The notes below the pieces were generated by a model. The model saw only the letters and a list, made by a program, of their open reading frames with translations, had not been told where the DNA came from and searched no databases. From contig CAZFMJ010000068.1 in the NCBI GenBank assembly GCA_964520045.1, positions 1 through 16,092 of the forward strand: a stretch of 16,092 bases of DNA. Reading direction: 5' to 3'. Of this stretch, positions 1 through 5,638 are shown piece after piece. Position 1 is the stretch's first letter, and each line of letters begins with the position of its first letter. Both the position numbers and the translations under genes were made by a program. The DNA is from CAZFMJ01 sp964520045 (lineage in GTDB: Bacteria; Elusimicrobiota; Elusimicrobia; Elusimicrobiales; CAZFMJ01).

Positions 1-56
1 ATTAGTGTTGCTTAATATTTAGATTTAGCCTATTATGTGACACAGTTGCTTCCCCG

Positions 57-665
57 CTATTTCACGCAGCGGTAATAGACCTGCTCGGGATGTGTTCCCT
101 GTCTTGAATTCTGCGCGTCCAGCGCTCCGGTTTTCATGTAGATGCAGACCCGCATCAGGCAGAATCCGCTGGCGCAGGAGGCGAAATTTATCGTCGAGGT
201 GGTAAGACAGTTGTCCGTGGCTTTGGGAGTTGCGCCGGCAAAAAAAGACAGCTCCTCCGCCGAGGGAATGCGCCAGCACTGGCCCAGGCTTCTGCAGTGT
301 TCCACCGCCTTATTGAAATTGGTCTGAAGCGTGACGGGTCCGCGGTCGGAGTCCTCTATCTGCGAGGGAATCAAAGCGCAGCCCTGCGGGTTCTGCGGCA
401 CCCATTTGCTTCCGTCGTAAAAATAAAAAATCCCGTCCTCGGAATTAAGGATCACCTCGCCCTTTCTCGGATTTTTAAGCGAGTCCTTGTTCGTGGGCCT
501 GTATCTTACGCTTCTTAGCACGTCAACCCGCGTATATATTCCAACCGGCGACGGATAATAGGCGCGCATGGTATAGGTTTCCGCGCATAGTTCTGGGGCA
601 AATGCGGCGGTTAGCATCACGATAATAAGCGCGTGTCGTTTCAAATAAACAAAATTTGTTTTCAT
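57..665 (-). CDS. Secreted DUF1566-like protein with YYPSP N-terminal motif, last gene of pilin operon
   Basis: A 202-residue exported protein. It has a signal peptide (basic MKTNFVYLKRH, hydrophobic core LIIVMLTAAFA, likely cleavage after ELCA). Next comes a TYTMRAYYPSPVGIYTRV segment, a pattern I associate with secreted proteins of Elusimicrobiota/Omnitrophota-type bacteria. A short sentence-like region follows (GIFYFYDGSKWVPQNP). The C-terminal half resembles the DUF1566/Lcl C-terminal fold: CWRIPSAEEL near residue 130 and a closing YYRCVK, with several cysteines that could form disulfides. The start is fixed by a strong AAGGAG Shine-Dalgarno 6-7 nt upstream. It follows the PilX-like gene by 43 bp and is probably co-transcribed with the prepilins, so a surface or pilus-associated role is plausible. 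The molecular function is not known to me; adhesin-like display is only inference. Confidence 0.75.
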   Translation of the reverse strand: MKTNFVYLKRHALIIVMLTAAFAPELCAETYTMRAYYPSPVGIYTRVDVLRSVRYRPTNKDSLKNPRKGEVILNSEDGIFYFYDGSKWVPQNPQGCALIPSQIEDSDRGPVTLQTNFNKAVEHCRSLGQCWRIPSAEELSFFAGATPKATDNCLTTSTINFASCASGFCLMRVCIYMKTGALDAQNSRQGTHPEQVYYRCVK

Positions 666-708
666 GAGGTCTCCTTGTAGTTTCTAATCCCGGGGAGTTT
701 AAGGGGTT

Positions 709-1092
709 TTAAGGATCTTTGATTTCAATCTTTATCTCGCAGGTCTCGTCCACCGGAGTGGGCGCATATATATAAACAGACTTAGTGGGTATGGAATTTT
801 TTACGTCTTCAATGCAGGCTTTTTGCCAGTCGTTAAGGTTGGTGAAACCGCAGGCAGCGTCTACCGGGTAGTTGCTTTCCACGTTCTCGGGGGCGTCCGG
901 CGGGCTGTAGAGACAGTCATATACCCGGCTGCGGATGTTTTCAAGCAGGCTGGAGGTATCGCTTTTTTTTACGGATTTAGACTGCACCGATCTTGAGAAA
1001 AAAGACCATTTAAGGATGAGGGTAGCAACAGTGGCCATAAGTATAAGGAGCACTATAACCTGCACTAATATCTGGCCGTTCTTGTGTTTCAT
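709..1092 (-). CDS. PilX/GspK-like minor prepilin (no Glu at +5)
   Basis: A 127-residue protein with a short basic leader, KHKNG, then one long hydrophobic helix (QILVQVIVLLILMATVATLIL). This is the layout of a type IV prepilin with cleavage after G6. The residue at +5 of the mature protein is Gln rather than Glu. PilX and GspK-type minor pilins also tend to lack the Glu that normally pairs with the N-terminus of the neighbouring subunit, so I place it in that class by analogy and operon position. The C-terminal domain (residues 40-127) has three cysteines and no family I recognise. Its ATG overlaps the stop of the preceding PilW-like gene (ATGA), indicating translational coupling, and AAGGAT lies about 6 nt upstream. 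It probably sits in the tip complex of a type IV pilus. Confidence 0.7.
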   Translation of the reverse strand: MKHKNGQILVQVIVLLILMATVATLILKWSFFSRSVQSKSVKKSDTSSLLENIRSRVYDCLYSPPDAPENVESNYPVDAACGFTNLNDWQKACIEDVKNSIPTKSVYIYAPTPVDETCEIKIEIKDP

Positions 1093-1902
1093 AAAGATCC
1101 TTCAATTTGGAGGGTAAAAATTTTATTCTCAATAACCGGGTTTTTGCATGCCGGATGTCCGACGTGCGTCAGCGTGCAGAATTTGCTCAGCGGTCCCGGA
1201 GCCGTTATCTTATAATGCGCCTTTACCACATTCGGCAGGTCGAGATACCGGTAAAACATCAGCTCTATATCCATGGTGCCGTTCGTGTTTGTGATGATTA
1301 TCTCTCTGGTATCGCCTAGTACCGGGATGGCTCCGCAGGTATAGTTGCGGGTATTATATGAAGCATACGGCACGGCAGGCGTGTTGGGGTTAAAATCCGT
1401 CGCAAATGTCCCCGCATAGCGGTAGACATTAGATCCGTCATAGCAGTACATGAAAAATTTCCGTTGTTCAGTCCCAAACAGCCGTACCCCTTCGGTGTTA
1501 TTTGTTTCCGCGGCCAATATCGGCGAAGTACAATAATCATTCGGAGATCCACTGGGACTGGAACTGCTACCGCTGGAACCGCTGCCGGGGCCGCATTCCG
1601 GAAATTCCGCGTTATATTCCGGATATACAGGAGTTAGCGGGTCTACTGCGGATACCGGTTTCTCCGGCAGTTTTATATTTGTGGCTTTTGAAGCGTCCCG
1701 TCTCATTGATTCAAGCAGGCACAGCCCTCTGTTGGCTATTTCCGCGGCATCCCACATAGTGCTCTGGCGGTGAAGCACCGAGATNNNNNNNNNNCCCCGC
1801 CATAATTATCGCGAAAACTATCACGCCTATCAGCAATTCCGCTATAGTAAAACCCTTCGGGCGGTTATTTGGGTATTGTCCATCTCGTGTTAAATTCGAC
1901 AT
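1089..1902 (-). CDS. PilW/GspJ-like minor prepilin (interrupted by scaffold gap)
   Basis: A prepilin-like protein read across a 10-N join. The N-terminal part is MSNLTRDGQYPNNRPKG followed by FTIAELLIGVIVFAIIMAG: cleavage after G17 and Glu at +5 (E22), the classical type IV prepilin signal. After the gap the frame resumes with ISVLHRQ and a PulJ/PilW-like helix (ANRGLCLLESMRRDA), then a Gly/Ser/Pro-rich linker and a beta-rich C-terminal domain. Ten Ns would shift the frame; a missing length that is a multiple of three restores one gene, so I do not call it a pseudogene. I choose the ATG at 1902 over the one at 1920 because GGAG lies 9 nt upstream of the former. It overlaps the PilV-like gene by 38 bp and the PilX-like gene by 4 bp. 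Confidence 0.72.
1785..1794. other. Scaffold gap (10 N) inside the PilW-like gene
   Basis: Ten Ns between GCGGGG (minus-strand ...IIMAG) and ATCTCGGTG (ISV...). The flanks are in frame only if the missing length is a multiple of three, so the 10 Ns are a placeholder. Confidence 0.95.
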
Positions 1903-2398
1903 TTCGCTTAGCTCCATCATTCCCGGCTGTAGACGTGACCCTGTAGCCTATCTGCGCTTTATATTTTTGCTGGAAGGAGATATCCTGAGCGTCGCCCCGC
2001 AAGTAAAAAATGTGATATGTCGCGCAATGATCTCCATCGTCAAGCGCCCAGCACGTGCCGTCCGGTCCGGTGCCTGTATCAGGACAAACGGTGCAGGGAT
2101 CTCCCGCCAGTCTCCATTTCTCGCCGTCTATCCCGGGCGCGCCTTCAATGGTCGGATCCGTCCATTCGGCGCTGTTATAATCTTTAAGCTCTTCCTGAAC
2201 TTTCCGCGTTTCCAGACTTATCCTGTGCCGCACACTCCCGCTTTTGGATGAAGTAAATCCCGAAATGACGACCATAAATACGCCCATAACCATTGTGGCG
2301 ATAAGTATGGTGGCTATTATTACTTCAACAAGCAGAAACCCCCGGTTGTCCGACGGCCGCATTCTGCGGAATTTCAAATACCTCATTGCTTCGCGCAT
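1865..2398 (-). CDS. PilV/GspI-like minor prepilin
   Basis: A 177-residue type IV prepilin-like protein. A basic leader ends at G20, then comes FLLVEVIIATILIATMVMG with Glu at mature position +5 (E25), the prepilin peptidase recognition pattern. The remainder is a globular domain with cysteines in the CTVCPDTGTGPDGTCW stretch and a C-terminal YRVTSTAG...FNTRWTI strand region, similar in layout to PilV/GspI proteins. It is the first gene of the visible operon, with pilW-like and pilX-like genes downstream in the usual pilV-pilW-pilX order. AAGG lies about 6 nt before the chosen ATG; a second in-frame ATG four codons later is a possible alternative. The assignment to PilV rather than a type II secretion pseudopilin rests on gene order and is tentative. 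Confidence 0.72.
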   Translation of the reverse strand: MREAMRYLKFRRMRPSDNRGFLLVEVIIATILIATMVMGVFMVVISGFTSSKSGSVRHRISLETRKVQEELKDYNSAEWTDPTIEGAPGIDGEKWRLAGDPCTVCPDTGTGPDGTCWALDDGDHCATYHIFYLRGDAQDISFQQKYKAQIGYRVTSTAGNDGAKRNVEFNTRWTIPK

Positions 2399-2430
2399 AA
2401 TAAGCCTTTTTTAAGCAATCAGATTATTTA

Positions 2431-2513
2431 AGGAAGCGGTAAACGGCAAACTTGGCGCAGCAAATCTTTTCATGTTTACCGTCTACCATCTCCCTTCTAC
2501 CGTTTACCTTCTT
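2431..2513. repeat. Heptad palindromic repeat element, copy 1
   Basis: The left arm GCGGTAAACGGCAAAC and right arm (2473-2511) are built from heptads of the type RTYTACC, including GTCTACC, ATCTCCC, TTCTACC and GTTTACC. GGTAAACGG in the left arm pairs with CCGTTTACC in the right. The right arm runs straight into the TAA stop of the minus-strand gene at 2514. The space between the pilin operon and that gene contains nothing else I recognise. Confidence 0.75.
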
Positions 2514-2921
2514 TTATTGCGCCCTGCGGCCCTTTTTCGGCATCGCATCGGGCGGCATTTGCTGAAGGTTGTGCGGCATAGGCGGACGTTTCAGAAGCAT
2601 AAAATTCAGCTTTTGCTCCACTTTATACTCCGGATTATCCATGATTTCCATTTCTTGCTTTATGAGGGGGATAAGTTTCTGCTTCGCTTCGCTTTTGCTC
2701 ATCTTATCGGATTGGAAAGCGGCGGCAATTTCCCGTATCTGCTGTCTGATATCCACAAGCTGTTTTTCGAATTTATACAGAGCGGGGTTTTCTTTCTCGA
2801 GTTTTTCAAGATATTCCTTCCCCATGTCGCCGTGCATCATGGCGCCGGGAGGCATCATTTGGCTTTTTGCCAGGCAGGATGAAACCGCTATGACCGCGGC
2901 CGCAATTATTATCTTCTTCAT
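2514..2921 (-). CDS. Small exported Met/charge-rich helical protein, possibly Spy/CpxP-like
   Basis: A 135-residue exported protein: MKKIIIAAAVIAVSSC is a signal sequence with a marginal lipobox (VSSC), so it may be a lipoprotein or a signal-peptidase-I product. The mature part starts with a Met/His-rich stretch (QMMPPGAMMHGDMG), then long amphipathic charged helices (EYLEKLEKENPALYKFEKQL; KMSKSEAKQKLIPLIKQEME), and ends with a Met/Pro-rich tail. Size, helicity and the Met/His-rich head recall periplasmic Spy/CpxP- or metal-sensing-type proteins, but I see no diagnostic LTxxQ motif, so this is only a resemblance. An AAGGAG Shine-Dalgarno 7 nt upstream and a good sigma70 promoter at 2966-2993 make it an independently transcribed gene, unlike most of its neighbours. 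Confidence 0.65.
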   Translation of the reverse strand: MKKIIIAAAVIAVSSCLAKSQMMPPGAMMHGDMGKEYLEKLEKENPALYKFEKQLVDIRQQIREIAAAFQSDKMSKSEAKQKLIPLIKQEMEIMDNPEYKVEQKLNFMLLKRPPMPHNLQQMPPDAMPKKGRRAQ

Positions 2922-2965
2922 TTTTTTCTCCTTAATGATTAATTCGTTTTGCCTGCGACTAAAAA

Positions 2966-2993
2966 ATTATAGCATAAATTAAAACTGTTTCAA
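2966..2993 (-). promoter_or_regulatory. Sigma70-type promoter for the small exported protein
   Basis: On the minus strand TTGAAA and a perfect TATAAT are separated by 16 bp. The -10 box ends 44 bp upstream of the ATG at 2921, and AAGGAG precedes that ATG. The promoter lies immediately after the stop codon of the DsbD-like gene; no heptad repeat is present in this one intergenic space. Confidence 0.75.
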
Positions 2994-2999
2994 GCTTTT

Positions 3000-3608
3000 T
3001 TATAAAAAATTTTTTACCCCTGAAAACAAATACCATAGGCCGCAGAGAAAAAGCGCGGTTTTTCCTATGCCGCGCAGTCTTTCGCTCATTGCGGGGACTA
3101 CGAGCAGAGCCGGCATAAGATACAGCGAAGTGGCCGTAAAAAATGAAAGAAAAAAAACCACTCCTTTATATATATCGGCAATGGCAAGCAGGCGCAGAAA
3201 ACCGGTTATAAAAGGCGGGCAGATATTGATTCCCATAAGAAACCCGGCGATAAAAGGAATTTTCCGCGCCGCCGGATTGGACATCCCCGCCGCGCAGGCG
3301 GACATTTTTGGAAAATTAGGCACTGCGGAATATGCAAGCATAATGGCCGCCGCGATAATGAGTCCGCTTCCGGTCAGCCATTTTGGAAGAGAAGGATTTG
3401 CAATCGAGCCCGCCGCGCTTACCGCCGCGGCGAAAAAAATATAAGCGAGAAGCCTGCCTGAAAAAAAATAGAAAAGCGCGAACAGATTCGGCTTGAAGGT
3501 TTTTTGATTCTGCGCCAGAAGAAAAGGCACAAGAAAAGGGGCGCAGGCGGCAAAACAATAAGGCCCCGTTGAAAGCCCCAGCATTAAACCTTCGGTGATT
3601 AGAGACAT
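3000..3608 (-). CDS. DsbD/CcdA-like (DsbD_2 family) polytopic membrane protein
   Basis: A 202-residue membrane protein with about six transmembrane segments. The N-terminus, GLSTGPYCFAACAPFLVPF (C18, C22), and the central GFLMGINICPPFITGF (C130) match the paired 'G..xGxxxxCxP' half-repeats of the DsbD/CcdA transmembrane superfamily (DsbD_2, often labelled sulfite exporter TauE/SafE-like). Those proteins pass electrons from cytoplasmic thiols across the membrane. I start it at the ATG at 3608: a longer reading only adds residues encoded by the adjoining heptad repeat. No Shine-Dalgarno is visible, and the repeat ends about 8 nt before the ATG. It follows a zinc-ribbon gene and a polyferredoxin gene on the same strand, suggesting a membrane redox function. 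Substrate unknown. Confidence 0.72.
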   Translation of the reverse strand: MSLITEGLMLGLSTGPYCFAACAPFLVPFLLAQNQKTFKPNLFALFYFFSGRLLAYIFFAAAVSAAGSIANPSLPKWLTGSGLIIAAAIMLAYSAVPNFPKMSACAAGMSNPAARKIPFIAGFLMGINICPPFITGFLRLLAIADIYKGVVFFLSFFTATSLYLMPALLVVPAMSERLRGIGKTALFLCGLWYLFSGVKNFL

Positions 3609-3609
3609 A

Positions 3610-3847
3610 AGGGGAAGGTAGACGGGAGAAGGCAAACGGTAGACGGTAAAAAGGAGAGGGTAAATGGAAAATGGTAAAACAAATTAAAAGGGGGTAGACG
3701 GAAGAAGGAAGAAGGCAGATGGAACAGAAAAAACAAAAAAATAAATTGCCTTCTGTTTTTGTTCTGTCTTTTTCCCGTTTTCTCTTTCCGATTTTTATTT
3801 TTCTGTGTACCGTTTACCATCTACCGTCTACCGTTTACCGTCTTTCT
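3610..3847. repeat. Heptad palindromic repeat element, copy 2 (long)
   Basis: A purine-biased left half (3612-3735) contains GGTAGACGG, GGTAAAA and GGTAGACGGAAGAAGG units, ending in an A-rich run (GAACAGAAAAAACAAAAAAA). A T-rich run (TTCTGTTTTTGTTCTG) complements it, and a pyrimidine-rich right arm (3810-3843) carries GTTTACC, ATCTACC, GTCTACC and GTTTACC heptads. The two halves form one long imperfect dyad. The element fills the whole space between the DsbD-like ATG and the zinc-ribbon stop. Confidence 0.8.
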
Positions 3848-4042
3848 TCATATTGTCACTGCCCTGCAGCAGTTTTTGCACCAGCCGGCTATTTTATTAT
3901 GCGCTGATTTTCTGCTCAGCGTTACCGTATCTTTACAGCCGGGACAGCGGGCTTCCAGCGCCGACATGTCCAAATTGGGATAGTCTTTGCTGAAGATATC
4001 TTTATCTCTGTGTCTGGGCTCAAGCCATTTTCCTTCTTTCAT
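3848..4042 (-). CDS. Small zinc-ribbon protein (CPGC-X18-CKNC)
   Basis: A 64-residue soluble protein with two CxxC knuckles, CPGC at 33-36 and CKNC at 55-58 (plus C59), spaced like a zinc ribbon. The N-terminus is basic and charged (KEGKWLEPRHRDKDIF), with no signal or membrane segment. GGTGAG about 7-8 nt upstream of the ATG is a reasonable Shine-Dalgarno. It lies between the polyferredoxin and the DsbD-like gene on the same strand, so it might serve as a small metal- or nucleic-acid-binding partner, but the sequence does not say which. Codon use and Cys spacing argue that it is real rather than a shadow ORF. I do not recognise a specific family. Confidence 0.6.
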   Translation of the reverse strand: MKEGKWLEPRHRDKDIFSKDYPNLDMSALEARCPGCKDTVTLSRKSAHNKIAGWCKNCCRAVTI

Positions 4043-4080
4043 GCTTTCTCACCCCGTTTTAAGTTGCTTATTTTTAAAGA

Positions 4081-4187
4081 AGCGGTAGAGGGTAAACGGT
4101 AAATGGTAGACGGCGAAACAAAAACATCTTCCGTTTTCCATCTTCTGTTTTCCTTTTACCATTTCCCGTCTACCGTCTTCCTTCTAC
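4081..4187. repeat. Heptad palindromic repeat element, copy 3; supplies a stop codon
   Basis: The left arm, GGTAGAGGGTAAACGG, continues with TAAATGGTAGACGG and an A-rich centre (GAAACAAAAACA). The right arm contains TTTTACC, CCGTCTACCGTCTTCC and TTCTACCG. Read on the minus strand, the outermost right-arm unit is ACGGTAG, and its TAG is the stop codon of the polyferredoxin gene. The 37 bp between this element and the zinc-ribbon gene hold nothing I recognise. Confidence 0.78.
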
Positions 4188-5353
4188 CGTTCCGCTATAA
4201 GCCTATAAAGGTAATTTATCGACGACGGCATAAATATGCCCGCGGCGGTTCCCGCCGTTATCAGCGCCGAGAAAACAAAAAGCGTTTGCGCGTTTAAAAG
4301 CGAGGCCCAGCCCGAGAGACTTCGCGACAGGTCATTTCCCAGCACGGTATAGCGTATTTTTTTTCCGGGACAGGCGGTTACGCATTTTCCGCACATATTG
4401 CAGTAGCCGAGGACTTCCGGCCCGCCTGTCTCGGAAAGATGTATTGAAAAGGTCGGGCAGGCTTTGACGCAAGCCATACAGCCTGAGCATTCGGACCGGG
4501 GCAGGGTGATTCTGAATGGATTTATTTTTCCGAAAAACGACTGCCACGCTCCGAACGGGCATATTAAGCCGCAGAATGCGCGTTTGCCTGTAATCAGAGG
4601 CAGAAAAACCACGAATCCTATCCCCGTTGCGGCCATGAGGATAATCTGGGTTCTCCTTGTCAGGCCTTCCGGGTCCAGGAATGAGGCGTTTATTTTGAAC
4701 GGGCATACCCACAAGCAGAAAACCGGAAGAAAACTGGAAACCGAAATCAGAAGGAGAAAAATCAAAAAAGCGGATTGAAAATCCCTTATTTTTGGGGGAA
4801 TAAGGCCGATTTTTACCGGAGGTTTCGGCAGTATTGAGCTGAAGAATTCGTCTATTCCTCCGTAAAAACATACCCATGAACACCAGCCTCTTCCCAGAAA
4901 AAGCGTAACCGCCAGCCAGAAAAAACCAAAACTTAACGGCGCCCATAAGACCCAGTTCCCGCTCATAAGCGCCAGATACTGCTGATATATGAATGTGAGG
5001 GCGTAAGACGCAAGAGCTATGTGGCAGTAAGGAGCGCTTTTTACCGGACTCTCCGCCCGCATTATTACCGGGAGATGAAGCACATAGGATTTGAAATTAA
5101 CAAGAAATCCCGCGGCTATTGCGATAAAGATAATTGCGCGCCACGGCGTTGTTTTTCCCGTCTTAACTATGGCAAAGCCCGCGAGCGATATCATGGCAGG
5201 CCAAAGGGGCTTGAGCGCAAGCGGCATATCGCCCGGTACAAACGGCTTTGAAAAATGGTATACGATAAAAAACAGCGCCAAGGAAAACACGGCCGCGGGC
5301 AGATATTTACCGGCAAAAGCGGCGAGATTTCCAAGTTTTAATTTTCCTTCCAT
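4184..5353 (-). CDS. NapH/CcoG-like membrane polyferredoxin
   Basis: A 389-residue membrane iron-sulfur protein. Several transmembrane helices occupy residues 19-35, 50-63, 71-86, 111-129, 134-154, 194-213 and 236-255. Cysteine pairs at the membrane edge, WCSWVC (C158, C162), CLWVCP (C213, C217) and CGLICPFG (C261, C265), are typical of the NapH/MauN/CcoG-type 4Fe-4S domain. Two classical ferredoxin motifs follow: C289-C292-C295-C299P and C318-C321-C324-C328P. Such proteins carry electrons between a quinol or flavoprotein and a periplasmic or membrane acceptor. The start at 5353 has a perfect TATAAT 7 bp before the ATG, so translation may be leaderless. The last codons are GAA CGG TAG, the TAG lying inside a heptad repeat. 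The partner enzyme is not evident. Confidence 0.82.
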   Translation of the reverse strand: MEGKLKLGNLAAFAGKYLPAAVFSLALFFIVYHFSKPFVPGDMPLALKPLWPAMISLAGFAIVKTGKTTPWRAIIFIAIAAGFLVNFKSYVLHLPVIMRAESPVKSAPYCHIALASYALTFIYQQYLALMSGNWVLWAPLSFGFFWLAVTLFLGRGWCSWVCFYGGIDEFFSSILPKPPVKIGLIPPKIRDFQSAFLIFLLLISVSSFLPVFCLWVCPFKINASFLDPEGLTRRTQIILMAATGIGFVVFLPLITGKRAFCGLICPFGAWQSFFGKINPFRITLPRSECSGCMACVKACPTFSIHLSETGGPEVLGYCNMCGKCVTACPGKKIRYTVLGNDLSRSLSGWASLLNAQTLFVFSALITAGTAAGIFMPSSINYLYRLIAER

Positions 5354-5360
5354 GGGGAAT

Positions 5361-5366
5361 ATTATA
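5361..5366 (-). promoter_or_regulatory. -10 box TATAAT placed 7 bp before the polyferredoxin ATG
   Basis: The minus strand reads TATAATATTCCCCATGG. With the usual 6-8 bp from the -10 box to the start site, the transcript would begin at or one base before the ATG, giving a leaderless mRNA. There is no clear -35 box (the region is C-rich) and no Shine-Dalgarno. Confidence 0.55.
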
Positions 5367-5384
5367 CCAATATCAGGGGGGGGA

Positions 5385-5558
5385 GAGGGTAGATGGTAAA
5401 CGGTAGACGGTAAAACAAAAACATCCTATCCCATTTTTTCTTTTCTGTCTGCTGTTTGCTTGTATTGATATTTTCCTAAATACTTCGTGCCTTAATTACG
5501 TAAACTTAACTTTGTGCCGTTTGCCGTCTACCGTCTCCCATCTACCGTTTACCGTCTT
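5385..5558. repeat. Heptad palindromic repeat element, copy 4
   Basis: The left arm (5385-5414) reads GGGTAGATGGTAAACGGTAG and then GACGGTAAAACAAAAACA. The right arm (5515-5556) has GCCGTTTGCC, GTCTACC, GTCTCCC, ATCTACC and GTTTACC units. The roughly 100 bp between the arms (5415-5514) are AT-richer and less repetitive than in other copies. The element sits between two divergent genes; apart from the -10 box at 5361 I see nothing else in the space except a small GCCG/CGGC hairpin just before 5639. Confidence 0.75.
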
Positions 5559-5638
5559 TATCTTTTTGATTCCGGTTTCCAAATTCTGTATTCTTTATCT
5601 TGCCGCATGGCTTATAACCTGCCGCTTGCGGCTTTACT

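Noticed and set aside
1089..1902. Frameshifted pilW-like pseudogene
   Set aside because: The apparent shift falls exactly on a 10-N placeholder; both halves are in frame if the true missing length is a multiple of three.
2472..2882. Plus-strand ORFs starting in repeats and reading VYHLPSTVYLL-like peptides (also near 3719, 3805, 9789, 14663)
   Set aside because: The peptides are translations of GTTTACC/GTCTACC heptads or antisense to good genes; they have no initiation signals and recur only because the DNA repeats.
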